A stretch of 7,890 nt of DNA from Synergistaceae bacterium (lineage in GTDB: Bacteria > Synergistota > Synergistia > Synergistales > Aminobacteriaceae), in NCBI GenBank assembly GCA_017446645.1, contig JAFSQO010000361.1, forward strand, positions 1 to 7,890, read 5' to 3'. Under the pieces are notes generated by a model. The model made no database searches and was not told where the DNA came from. It worked only from the letters and a program-made list of their open reading frames with translations. Below are positions 1 through 6,868 of the stretch, piece by piece (position 1 is the first letter of the stretch; the number at the start of each line of letters is the position of its first letter). The position numbers and the translations under genes were made by a program.

Positions 1-806
1 TCCCTGTGAGCAAGGACGAATGACATCGAAGGCAGGCTATACTCCGAAGTGTCAGGGCTTATAACGTAATCAGAGTATTTGCGCTCGCCTACACCCATTG
101 ACTTGACGACATACTGAAAGGCATTTGCAAGAAGTTCGTTGTCATTGTTGAAGATTATCCTGTTTATGATTGGTGAATGAGTTATTTCGAGTTTCTCATT
201 CAGGACCCCTTTAACGCTCCCAAAGCCTTCAAGATGAACAGGTGCTACAGCAGTCAATATCGCAAACGACGGCGGGAAGTATTCCGTGAGTTCCTTAATC
301 TCGCCGGGCTTGTTGGCTCCAAATTCGAGAATTACGATTTCAGTATCAAGAGGCATCGCCATTATCGTAGCCGTACAGCCGATTAACGTGTTAAAACTTC
401 GTTCTGGTGCGTGAATCTTAAAGTGAGGAGTCAAAACTTTCTGCAACGCTGCCCTTGTCGTGGTCTTGCCTACGCTTCCGGTGATTGCAATAATCTCGCG
501 CAGTTCGTGAGCCTTTAACTTGTCCGAAGCAATTTTTGCTAAATCACGTTCGGGTTCGTCAAGCTCAATAACAGGAATATTCACACCTTCAGGAGCTTTT
601 CCTGTCCTGACGATTAAGAGACTTGCACCGTTCTGGATTGCCTGCGGGATATACTTGTGACCGTCAGTCTTCTCGCCTTCAAGGGCAACAAACGCTCCGC
701 CCTGAATTACGTCCCTGCTGTCTGTTGCAAGGTGCAGGGGGAATTCAAGATTTGCGAAGTCACCTCTAACTTTGTCGCCGAATAATTGTGCTAACGTCAT
801 ATTCAT
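1..806 (-). CDS. murF: UDP-N-acetylmuramoyl-tripeptide--D-alanyl-D-alanine ligase MurF (3' part cut by window edge)
   Basis: Cytoplasmic ATP-dependent ligase that adds D-Ala-D-Ala to the UDP-MurNAc tripeptide, the last soluble step of peptidoglycan precursor synthesis. The first 268 codons are visible; the C-terminal part lies beyond the left edge. Seen: an N-terminal substrate-binding domain with the DSRD motif (residues 29-32), the ATP-binding loop TGSVGKTTT (109-117), ERSFNTLIG (135-143), EFGANKPGEI (161-170) and HLEGFGS (191-197). The TGSVGKTTT loop and the E-GAN and HLEGFGS motifs separate MurF from MurE, MurC and MurD. Two in-frame ATGs (806 and 800) can serve as start. I chose 806 because it lies 2 bases after the murE stop and is nearer to the GGAGGGA ribosome site at 819-825, which sits inside the end of murE. 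The tight junction implies co-transcription and probably translational coupling with murE. Confidence 0.95.
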   Translation of the reverse strand, partial: MNMTLAQLFGDKVRGDFANLEFPLHLATDSRDVIQGGAFVALEGEKTDGHKYIPQAIQNGASLLIVRTGKAPEGVNIPVIELDEPERDLAKIASDKLKAHELREIIAITGSVGKTTTRAALQKVLTPHFKIHAPERSFNTLIGCTATIMAMPLDTEIVILEFGANKPGEIKELTEYFPPSFAILTAVAPVHLEGFGSVKGVLNEKLEITHSPIINRIIFNNDNELLANAFQYVVKSMGVGERKYSDYVISPDTSEYSLPSMSFVLAHR

Positions 807-808
807 AA

Positions 809-2281
809 TTAATGATTGTCCCTCCAGTTTCTTGCTGCCTGAGCATCGTTGAACGGGATTTTTTTACCCTTGATAGTAATGAATTTCTCCGGGCCTTTGC
901 CTGTTATAACGAGAATATCTCCGGCTTTGAGATTTTCCAGAGCGTAATTAACTGCTTCGGGCCTGTCCACAATGATTTTGTAGGGGATTGCCGCCCCTGT
1001 AGCTATAGCTTCTGTTATGGATCTGGGGTCTTCGTCTCTTGGATTGTCCGAAGTAATTATTATCTCGTCCGCAAATTCTGACGCTGATTTTGCAAGTTCC
1101 GGCCTGTTCTGCTGGTAACGTCCTCCGCCGTGACCAAAGACCGAAATAATTTTACGTTCTGAACCTGAAAGTTTGCGGATTACTCTTAACACACTCTTCA
1201 AGGCTGAAGGAGTATGAGCAAAGTCAACGAACACGCACGCACCGTTATTCAAGTCTATTCTTTCGAGCCTGCCAGGTACCTGGGGAACGTTCGCAATTCC
1301 CTTAATTATGGCTTCATCGTCAACTCGTCCGCGCATTGCAGTTACAGCACATAAAGTATTCATGATATTAAAATCTCCGACTAAGGGGCTGTGAAGATTC
1401 AGCGTGTCAAATCCCTTTGTCTCGATAATAATGTCCGTGCCGTTAATGCTTGTCTGTGAGCTTGTAACACGTGAGTCTGCGCCTTCAGTCAGTCCGAAGC
1501 CTAAGATTTTTCCGGAAAATTCAGAGACCAGTCTTTGCCCGTAAGAGTCATCAAAATTTGCTGCTCCTGTAAAGTCGGGTTTAGTGTATTTCGTGAAGAG
1601 TAATTTCTTGGCCTCGAAATAATTTTCCATATTGACGTGAAAATCTAAATGCTCCGGGTAAAGATTCGTAAATACAGCGACATCATAGAGTGCTCCCTTA
1701 ATTCTTCCCAGATAAAGGCCATGTGATGAAGTTTCCATGACACAGGCACCGCAGCCGTTCTTGACCATATTAGCCAGCTGTCTCTGGATTATGCTGCTCT
1801 CTGGTGTCGTCCTGTCAGCGTCCTTCTCGTTTACTCCGTCACTTTCGATTATAGTGCCAAGTAAGCCCGTGCGGATTCCAGATGCCTGAAGTATGCTCCT
1901 GATTATGTATGTAGTAGTAGTCTTGCCGTTAGTGCCTGTAACTCCGACCATTAATAACTTGCTTGAAGGGTCATCATAGACGACTGAAGCAACTTCGCCG
2001 AGGTAATCCCTGACGCGTTCTACGATAATTTGCGGGAGAGCCGAGTCAGCCTCACGCTCGCACAGCAAAGCACACGCCCCGTTAATTTCTGCTCTATCTA
2101 TGAAATCATGGCCGTCTGAGTTCTCGCCCTTGATTGCTGCGAACAAAGTACCCGGTTTTACCTCTCTGCTGTCTGAAATTACGTCAAGGATTTCGCCATT
2201 AAAATTGTCCTGATTCTTTACACGGACATTTACATCTCTTGCCTGTATAAAGTTCAGGACATCTTGAAAGTTTACGCTCAC
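809..2281 (-). CDS. murE: UDP-MurNAc-L-Ala-D-Glu--meso-diaminopimelate ligase MurE
   Basis: Cytoplasmic ATP-dependent ligase that adds the third residue of the peptidoglycan stem peptide. The protein has 490 residues, normal for the family. Seen: SDSREVKPG (36-44) of the N-terminal UMP-binding domain, the ATP loop TGTNGKTTT (115-123), TTPE (158-161), METSSHGL (182-189), EHLDFH (210-215) and Lys225 in YFEAKKLLF, the position of the carbamylated lysine. The SDNPRDEDPR stretch (411-420) contains DNPR, the signature known from meso-diaminopimelate-adding enzymes as opposed to lysine-adding ones. The start is GTG at 2281; no other start codon is plausible before the conserved region, and a weak AAGGCAGG ribosome site lies about 11 bases upstream. 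It follows ftsI after 51 bases and overlaps the murF ribosome site at its end. Confidence 0.97.
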   Translation of the reverse strand: MSVNFQDVLNFIQARDVNVRVKNQDNFNGEILDVISDSREVKPGTLFAAIKGENSDGHDFIDRAEINGACALLCEREADSALPQIIVERVRDYLGEVASVVYDDPSSKLLMVGVTGTNGKTTTTYIIRSILQASGIRTGLLGTIIESDGVNEKDADRTTPESSIIQRQLANMVKNGCGACVMETSSHGLYLGRIKGALYDVAVFTNLYPEHLDFHVNMENYFEAKKLLFTKYTKPDFTGAANFDDSYGQRLVSEFSGKILGFGLTEGADSRVTSSQTSINGTDIIIETKGFDTLNLHSPLVGDFNIMNTLCAVTAMRGRVDDEAIIKGIANVPQVPGRLERIDLNNGACVFVDFAHTPSALKSVLRVIRKLSGSERKIISVFGHGGGRYQQNRPELAKSASEFADEIIITSDNPRDEDPRSITEAIATGAAIPYKIIVDRPEAVNYALENLKAGDILVITGKGPEKFITIKGKKIPFNDAQAARNWRDNH

Positions 2282-2332
2282 GTTTTTACTAACCTGCCTT
2301 CGTGAAAAATTTGTACGTATATATCTTTATTA

Positions 2333-4021
2333 TCACGAGAAGTACTCAAGTTCTGCCATTTCCTCAATAATTGCCTTGAACGGCGGAGCAGCAAGTTCAC
2401 CTCCGTAATATCTGCCGCTGGTTGGTTCGCCTATAACGACTAACATCAAGTATTTCGGATCATCATAAGGCCAGAATCCAATGAACGATGCAACATAACG
2501 GTTGCGCGAATACCTGCCCCCTTCAGGAACCTGAGCAGTTCCCGTTTTGCCTGCAAGTTCTGTAATCGTAGTAGCTGCCCTCTTTCCTGTGCCTTCAAGG
2601 ACAACGCGCCTCATTGCTCCGCGAATCCATTCTGCTGTCTCAGGAGTCAAAACTTCACGCATAACTTTAGGCTCTCCCTTGTAGACGACTTCGCCGAGTG
2701 AGTTCACAGCCTCTTTTACGATATACGGACTCATTAACTTCCCGCCGTTTACTATAGCTGCCATTGCTGTTGTGAGTTGCAGAGGAGTAACGGCCAAGCC
2801 CTGACCTATCGCTATATTTGCAGGAGTAACGCCCCGCCAGTTCTCAGGATATGGTAGAATTCCGCGTGCTACTCCGGGAAGTTCTATGTCGGACTCAGTG
2901 CCGAAGCCCAATGCAAGCAGACTCTCGTACATCTTTGTCTTCTCTGCCCTGATACCGATTTGAGCCATTCCAACGTTCGATGACTTTATGAGTAAATGAG
3001 CCGTGTCAATATTTCCCATTGCTGTAGGGTATGCTTCAGTTATGTAGCCGTCCGCAACTTTGTATCTTGCAGGACAGAAAAACATTTCGTCACGCCTTGC
3101 CCAGCCGCGTTCGAGTGCAACACCTAAATATATCGGCTTGAATGTCGAACCGGGTTCATAGCCCCTGCTTACGACTCCGTTAGAGAGTGCGTCCATAGTG
3201 AGCGATTTGCGGTTATCGGGGTCATAAGTCGGCCAGCTTGCCATAGCGTAAATCTCGCCCGTGTTTGGGTTCATGCAGAGAGCAGCCGCCCATTTTGCGC
3301 CGTCATCTTTTGCTGCCTTGAACAAATGCTTCTCGACGACGTACTGGATCCTGCTGTCAAGTGTCAGTGTAACTACTGGTGTGACATGCCTGCGTTCGGG
3401 TTCCTGTTCCATCATTGCGCCCGGTTGAGTGCCCGGCCTTCTCACTACGATTTTTTGTCCCGGAGGATTATAGAGCGTAGTGTCCCATGCCTGTTCAATG
3501 CCTGCGAGTCCCCTGTTGTCTGTGTTGCAGAAGCCCAAAACGTGCGACATTAATCTCTGATTCGTGTATTTTCTGTAGGGTTCATCTATTTCGATAAGTG
3601 CCTTATTTTTACGCATTAAATCGCGAAACCTTGCCGTATCTCTCTCTGAAGCCTTGTGAGTTATCCATAAGAATCGCGACTTAGTTCCCATTGCATTCGT
3701 GATTTTCGTCATGATGTCCGGTGAAATTACCTGTGCAAGTTCGGGTAAATCTTCCTGAACAAGCATTGACGGATCTATTGCAAAAGCCGGAAGAGCCTCC
3801 GTCATTACTAGGGCATTTCCTTTAACGTCCTGAATTATCCCGCGCGTTGACTTAAGAGGGATTCGCCTCCAGTACTGGTGCTGTGACTGCTGAACAATTC
3901 GAGGGTTCGGCCAACAATGCCTTGCTGTCAAAGTTGCCCCGATTATGATAAAGAATAGTATGAAGAGTATCCAGGGATTGCCTGCCCTGCGGACTCTCTT
4001 ACTCTTAGATGATGAGGCCAT
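2333..4021 (-). CDS. ftsI: Division-specific class B penicillin-binding protein (peptidoglycan transpeptidase FtsI/PBP3)
   Basis: Membrane-anchored D,D-transpeptidase that cross-links septal peptidoglycan, with its catalytic domain in the periplasm. The protein has 562 residues. Order seen: a short basic cytoplasmic tail (KSKRVRR, 6-12), one membrane helix (about 17-34), a pedestal domain starting near RGIIQDVKGNALV (60-72), and a transpeptidase domain with all three active-site motifs: STFK (292-295, nucleophile Ser292), SSN (347-349) and KTGT (492-495). I saw no C-terminal PASTA repeats; the protein ends about 70 residues after KTGT, as in Gram-negative-type FtsI. It lies 16 bases after ftsL, and its place between ftsL and murE supports ftsI rather than the elongation-specific PBP2 (mrdA). 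No purine-rich ribosome site is visible just before the ATG, so translation may depend on coupling to ftsL. Confidence 0.95.
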   Translation of the reverse strand: MASSSKSKRVRRAGNPWILFILFFIIIGATLTARHCWPNPRIVQQSQHQYWRRIPLKSTRGIIQDVKGNALVMTEALPAFAIDPSMLVQEDLPELAQVISPDIMTKITNAMGTKSRFLWITHKASERDTARFRDLMRKNKALIEIDEPYRKYTNQRLMSHVLGFCNTDNRGLAGIEQAWDTTLYNPPGQKIVVRRPGTQPGAMMEQEPERRHVTPVVTLTLDSRIQYVVEKHLFKAAKDDGAKWAAALCMNPNTGEIYAMASWPTYDPDNRKSLTMDALSNGVVSRGYEPGSTFKPIYLGVALERGWARRDEMFFCPARYKVADGYITEAYPTAMGNIDTAHLLIKSSNVGMAQIGIRAEKTKMYESLLALGFGTESDIELPGVARGILPYPENWRGVTPANIAIGQGLAVTPLQLTTAMAAIVNGGKLMSPYIVKEAVNSLGEVVYKGEPKVMREVLTPETAEWIRGAMRRVVLEGTGKRAATTITELAGKTGTAQVPEGGRYSRNRYVASFIGFWPYDDPKYLMLVVIGEPTSGRYYGGELAAPPFKAIIEEMAELEYFS

Positions 4022-4037
4022 CTTGTAAGCGGATTAA

Positions 4038-4415
4038 TTACTGTCTTCCAAAGAGCCACGCAAGACTCGACCGCCAGCCCTGACGCTGTGTATTATTATT
4101 TCGTGATGCAGCAAGCTCGGTGCTTCTGACTCTGACTGGGATCGTCTCAGCCTTCAGTACCTTCTGCATACCCAGACTCTCTTTGCAGTAAGAGTAAATT
4201 CTTATCGGCGCAACAAGAGCAGATAACTCCTGCCTGAGCATGACCTCTTCATCTGAATATTTCTGAATGGACTGATTGACAGATTCCAGATAATAAGCAA
4301 GACGGGCAGCATGAAACCTCAGAATGCCGAGTCCAATGATAAGACCCACTGAAACGCCTAAGGCAACGACAAATTTTATCGTTATTCTGAATTTATTTTT
4401 GTTAGATTTACGCAT
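4038..4415 (-). CDS. ftsL: Cell division protein FtsL-like
   Basis: Small bitopic membrane protein of 125 residues. Seen: a basic N-terminal tail (RKSNKNKFR), a single hydrophobic helix (about 13-32), a stretch with heptad-like hydrophobic spacing suggesting a coiled coil (about 36-66), and the PIRIYSYCKESLGMQ segment (70-84), which resembles the P-x-RI-x-x-x-A-x-x-x-LGM signature near the end of FtsL and DivIC proteins. The tail after residue 90 is polar and probably disordered. FtsL proteins diverge strongly, so the assignment rests on this architecture plus position directly before ftsI. In the family, FtsL with FtsB and FtsQ bridges early and late division proteins and activates FtsW-FtsI. 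The only usable start is the ATG at 4415, because an in-frame stop lies 12 bases upstream. The AAGGAG ribosome site is separated from it by a single base. Confidence 0.85.
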   Translation of the reverse strand: MRKSNKNKFRITIKFVVALGVSVGLIIGLGILRFHAARLAYYLESVNQSIQKYSDEEVMLRQELSALVAPIRIYSYCKESLGMQKVLKAETIPVRVRSTELAASRNNNTQRQGWRSSLAWLFGRQ

Positions 4416-4440
4416 TCTCCTTCGCCGTTACAGAAAACTT

Positions 4441-4467
4441 ATAAAAAGTCAGAAAGCCAACTTTTAT
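4441..4467. repeat. Imperfect AT-rich palindrome between the element and ftsL
   Basis: ATAAAA and TTTTAT arms with one bulged A, then GT/AC, enclose a ten-base loop. It lies directly beyond the estimated right edge of the element and 25 bases before the ftsL start. It could be a remnant of the original rsmH-ftsL spacer or part of the guide region. The stem is weak, so I do not call it a terminator. Confidence 0.35.
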
Positions 4468-4620
4468 GTTTCATTCCTTGTTCAACGCGTCCATTTTCGC
4501 GATAAAACTTGCTACTCATGTTTGGTACAACGCTCCGAAGGCTTAAATTCCCGACTAACGTATCGGTACATATTAATAATTTCGTGTCAGTGATTAATTA
4601 TTAATTTCTTACCGTAATTA
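4468..4620 (-). ncRNA. Probable omega RNA (reRNA) scaffold at the tnpB 3' end and right end
   Basis: TnpB guide RNAs are known to derive from the 3' end of tnpB and the element's right end. Here about 120 bases follow the tnpB stop without a gene. On the minus strand they show CCGA/TCGG (a stem around 4550-4565), a CTTCGG tetraloop-like turn near 4536-4541, and a final hairpin at 4480-4508 (GTTT with GAAC, then CGCG with CGCG across an eight-base loop). The 5' limit, probably inside tnpB, is a guess. The guide would begin at the element's right edge and read into the ftsL leader. The call follows from family knowledge and position, not from a matched RNA model. Confidence 0.55.
4480..4508 (-). 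repeat. Right-end hairpin of the IS605-type element
   Basis: On the minus strand GTTT pairs with GAAC and, inside a small internal loop, CGCG pairs with CGCG around the loop AAAATGGA. Subterminal hairpins of this kind are what TnpA binds in IS200/IS605 elements, with cleavage a short distance to the 3' side. It lies 65 bases before the ftsL start. Confidence 0.6.
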
Positions 4621-5759
4621 TACAAATTCACACTGGCATTGAAATCCCTGTCTATTACAGCTCCGCAGTGTTCACAGTGGTAAGTTCTGTCTGATAGTTT
4701 CAGGTCTCTTTTAACATTTCCGCAACGTGAACATGTTTTGCTTGACGCGTAAAATCTATCAGCTGTAATAAATTTTATCCCGTTCCATTCGCATTTGTAT
4801 TGCATTATCCTGTAAAACTCTGCTAACTTCTGCTCCTGGATTGCTCGTGCCAGATGCTTATTCTTCATCATTCCGCTTACATTCAGGTCTTCCAGAACTA
4901 TAAAACTTGGTTCTCGCTTTACGATTTCTGTCGTAACCTGATGTATATAATTCGTCCTGATGTTCGTTAGTTGGTGTGAAAGCTTTAAAAGCTGCTTCTC
5001 ACTCTTTATGATGTTACGAGTTTTCCGATAACGTCCTCCTTTCTTGTTTTTATTATATTTGCGTGATACTTTGCGTTGTAACCTGCGCAATCTCTTTTTC
5101 AGCTGCTTTACTCGTTTCGAGTTGTTAATGTTCCCGTAGACCTGTCCTGAGCTGCCTACTGCAAGAACCTTCACTCCTACATCGAAAGCTTCACCGTCAT
5201 TTTTAGGCTCTGATACTTTATTGCCGCATTCAATCCCGACTGTCAAATACCAGTTAAGCCCGTCAAAGCTAACTCTAGGCATAAAATACTTTGCGTTTAC
5301 CGGCACTCGGTCATGTTCTGCAAGCCTGAACCAGTTCGCATATTGCCGATTTTTTCTCCTGCTATGCGCTATACCTTCAAGTTTTACGTGTGTCCCCGTG
5401 AATTTTATTTTCCCTGAGTCAACATAAAAACTTGGTCTGTCATATCTGCGACACTTGTAACGCGGAAATTTCGCAAGGCCGTTAAAAAACTTCGCAAATG
5501 CACCAACAGCATCTTTGATTGCCTGCTTTGTTACATTATTGCTTATTGTGTAAAGCCAGCTGTACTTTTCTTCCTGTTTCAATTCCGTAAATAACCTACG
5601 GAGTTCACAATCGGACAAGAATTCATTGCCGGCTTCATGATTCTTTTTCTCGGCCTCAAGTGCCCAGTTGTATGCAAATCTCGCTGTCCCTGCAAACTGA
5701 AATAATCGTGTAGATTGTTCGTTGCTGGGAATTAGCATCACCCTTAGTGTCTTTATCAT
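4587..5759 (-). CDS. tnpB: IS605-family TnpB, RNA-guided RuvC-like nuclease
   Basis: Protein of 390 residues of the OrfB/TnpB family, ancestors of Cas12. Characterised members use an omega RNA to cut DNA next to a short target-adjacent motif, which helps retain the element at its donor site. Seen: the N-terminal MIKTLRVMLIPSNEQ and FAGTARFAYNWAL typical of the family, a basic helical region (about 215-260), RuvC motif I with Asp193 (AFDVGVKVLA), motif II with Glu290 (FIVLEDLNVSGM), a zinc finger CSRCG/CEHCG (Cys343, 346, 362, 365) and motif III with Asp372 (DRDFNASVN). All catalytic residues are therefore intact and there is no frameshift. The frame stays open 51 codons further upstream, but family homology begins at the ATG at 5759, which has a good AAGGAAGGA ribosome site just before it. 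It is co-oriented with the dcw genes. Confidence 0.93.
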   Translation of the reverse strand: MIKTLRVMLIPSNEQSTRLFQFAGTARFAYNWALEAEKKNHEAGNEFLSDCELRRLFTELKQEEKYSWLYTISNNVTKQAIKDAVGAFAKFFNGLAKFPRYKCRRYDRPSFYVDSGKIKFTGTHVKLEGIAHSRRKNRQYANWFRLAEHDRVPVNAKYFMPRVSFDGLNWYLTVGIECGNKVSEPKNDGEAFDVGVKVLAVGSSGQVYGNINNSKRVKQLKKRLRRLQRKVSRKYNKNKKGGRYRKTRNIIKSEKQLLKLSHQLTNIRTNYIHQVTTEIVKREPSFIVLEDLNVSGMMKNKHLARAIQEQKLAEFYRIMQYKCEWNGIKFITADRFYASSKTCSRCGNVKRDLKLSDRTYHCEHCGAVIDRDFNASVNLYNYGKKLIINH

Positions 5760-5762
5760 TAT

Positions 5763-5771
5763 TCCTTCCTT
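5763..5771 (-). promoter_or_regulatory. Ribosome binding site of tnpB
   Basis: AAGGAAGGA ends three bases before the ATG at 5759, with the first AAGGA at a spacing of seven. This supports the internal start over the ATG at 5912, which has no such site and would translate the element's left end. Confidence 0.7.
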
Positions 5772-5780
5772 GACATACTC

Positions 5781-5800
5781 CCCATACTTAAAGGCAAGGG
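5781..5800 (-). repeat. Left-end hairpin in the tnpB leader
   Basis: CCCTTGC and GTATGGG flank the loop CTTTAA; six of seven positions pair, including one G-T wobble, with one T-T mismatch. It sits about 20 bases before the tnpB start and next to the ribosome site. It may be a structural part of the left end or influence tnpB translation. Confidence 0.5.
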
Positions 5801-5858
5801 ATTCTGGCCTCAACAAACCTGCACACGTTTGACCGTGCGTCTTACGGGTTCTCTTCCA

Positions 5859-5879
5859 ATGGTCGATGCCCCCAACCAT
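5859..5879 (-). repeat. Outer left-end hairpin of the IS605-type element
   Basis: ATGGT and ACCAT form five Watson-Crick pairs, extended by a T-G wobble, around a G-rich loop. Its position on the rsmH side of the left end fits a TnpA-binding subterminal hairpin, though TnpA recognition cannot be shown here. Confidence 0.45.
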
Positions 5880-5902
5880 GTAAAAAAATTTATTGCGCGA
5901 AT

Positions 5903-5911
5903 ATAATAGCA
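5903..5911 (-). promoter_or_regulatory. Possible extended -10 promoter element upstream of tnpB
   Basis: TGCTATTAT reads as an extended -10 (TGn followed by TATTAT, five of six consensus positions) just after the rsmH stop. No good -35 box is seen at the usual distance, as is common for extended -10 promoters. It would start transcripts near 5896 covering tnpB and possibly ftsL onward. It overlaps a small palindrome, TAGCA-AATTA-TGCTA (5907-5921). Confidence 0.4.
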
Positions 5912-5928
5912 TAATTTGCTAAAAATAC

Positions 5929-6846
5929 CTAGTGAGAAATAAGAAATTTTGCGTTGCTATTTTTGAAAAGAAATGCTCGCAACTTTGCGCTGCGTGATTT
6001 GTAATTGTCCTCAAGTTCTGACTCTGACGGCGTTAAGGGGTGCCTCGTCAGGATTTTACCCTTGTCATCGCCCTGCCATTGTCTGAATGCATACTTAACC
6101 AGCCTGTCTTCGAGCGAATGGTACGACACGAAGATGATTAACGCCTCGTAATTTATTTCACTGAGAGTCATTATCACACGTTCGAGTTCTCCTGTCTCAT
6201 CGTTGACGAAAATCCTCAATGCCTGAAAGACTCGCCGCGCCGGGTGAGTTCCCATCTTGCGCTGCACCGGTTGAGGGAGGGCACCGCGAATCACGTTCAC
6301 AAGTTCAGAAGTCGTTGTGATAGGGGTTTTGCTCCTCTTGATTGCCGAAGCTATAAGCCGTGAAAATCTCTCCTCGCCGTAATCCCAAAATATTTTCGCA
6401 AGGGTCTTCTCATCTGACTCTCTCAATACGTCCGCAGCAGTCCGTGAATCTCCTGAAGGGTTCATTCGCATATCCAGCAGGCCGTCAGAGTTGAACGAGA
6501 AACCCCGCTCCGGCAAAGTCAGCTGCATGTTGGATACACCCAAGTCAAACATGAATGCGTCAAAAGGTTTTGAGCTATTGATGATTTCGCCAATGTCACC
6601 GAAGTTTACGTGTCTTGCCTCAAATCTTGAGTCGTCCTCGTAATCCTTGAGTCTTTCGCGTGAGAGCCTGATTGCCTCCTCGTCTCTGTCAATGCCAAGC
6701 ACACTGCAATCCGGGAATTTTTCCAGAACTGCCTCAGAGTAGCCGCCAAGTCCCAGAGTCGCGTCAAGGATTCTCAGGTGTGATTTATTCGTGTGAGCTG
6801 TGATTAACTCGATGACTTCATTTAACATTACAGGTATGTGATTCAT
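5929..6846 (-). CDS. rsmH: 16S rRNA (cytosine(1402)-N(4))-methyltransferase RsmH (MraW)
   Basis: SAM-dependent methyltransferase that modifies the N4 of C1402 in the decoding centre of 16S rRNA and traditionally sits near the head of the dcw cluster. The protein has 305 residues, normal length. Seen: the N-terminal MNHIPVMLNEV, the SAM-binding DATLGLGGYSEAVL (28-41, with Tyr36 where His is common), GIDRDEEAI (51-59), DLGVSNMQL (101-109), ERGFSF (113-118), DMRM (125-128), HPARRVFQALRI (201-212), SYHSLEDRLVK (241-251) and SRSAKLR (284-290). An ATG nine codons upstream (6873) is in frame, but the start at 6846 matches the family N-terminus and has AAGGGA seven bases upstream. About 15 residues follow the conserved SRSAKLR, ending just before the tnpB element. 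No mraZ lies upstream; the neighbour there is divergent. Confidence 0.96.
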   Translation of the reverse strand: MNHIPVMLNEVIELITAHTNKSHLRILDATLGLGGYSEAVLEKFPDCSVLGIDRDEEAIRLSRERLKDYEDDSRFEARHVNFGDIGEIINSSKPFDAFMFDLGVSNMQLTLPERGFSFNSDGLLDMRMNPSGDSRTAADVLRESDEKTLAKIFWDYGEERFSRLIASAIKRSKTPITTTSELVNVIRGALPQPVQRKMGTHPARRVFQALRIFVNDETGELERVIMTLSEINYEALIIFVSYHSLEDRLVKYAFRQWQGDDKGKILTRHPLTPSESELEDNYKSRSAKLRAFLFKNSNAKFLISH

Positions 6847-6853
6847 TTTGCGA

Positions 6854-6859
6854 TCCCTT
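6854..6859 (-). promoter_or_regulatory. Ribosome binding site of rsmH
   Basis: AAGGGA seven bases before the ATG at 6846. It decides the start against the upstream ATG at 6873, which would overlap the predicted -10 element. Confidence 0.65.
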
Positions 6860-6868
6860 TTTGAGAGA

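Larger units (their letters stand above)
4468..5928 (-). mobile_element. IS200/IS605-type element carrying only tnpB (boundaries approximate)
   Basis: A tnpB gene flanked by non-coding ends, inserted between rsmH and ftsL, two genes that are normally adjacent. The left end (about 5760 to 5928) holds several short hairpins. The right end (about 4468 to 4586) is structured and finishes with a hairpin at 4480-4508. No inverted terminal repeats or target duplication are expected for this family, so the exact ends cannot be read from a single copy. I placed the right edge about 12 bases beyond the last hairpin and the left edge just after the rsmH stop as outer limits. No tnpA (Y1 transposase) is present, so movement would need TnpA supplied from elsewhere. 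Confidence 0.75.

Noticed and set aside
177..386. Plus-strand open frame of 69 codons
   Set aside because: Antisense to murF, with no ribosome site or recognisable sequence.
812..1081. Plus-strand open frame of 89 codons
   Set aside because: Antisense to the conserved C-terminal part of murE.
3326..3553. Plus-strand open frame of 75 codons
   Set aside because: Antisense to ftsI.
4441..4467. Rho-independent terminator before ftsL
   Set aside because: The stem is almost all A-T with a bulge and a ten-base loop, and a terminator here would silence essential downstream genes.
4324..4593. Plus-strand open frame of 89 codons spanning the ftsL start and the element's right end
   Set aside because: Antisense to ftsL and crosses the structured right end; no family features, and the starting ATG has no ribosome site.
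5221..5427. Plus-strand open frame of 68 codons
   Set aside because: Antisense to tnpB.
5760..5912. N-terminal 51-residue extension of TnpB from the ATG at 5912
   Set aside because: The frame is open, but this stretch is the element's non-coding left end with hairpins; family homology and a good ribosome site begin at the ATG at 5759.
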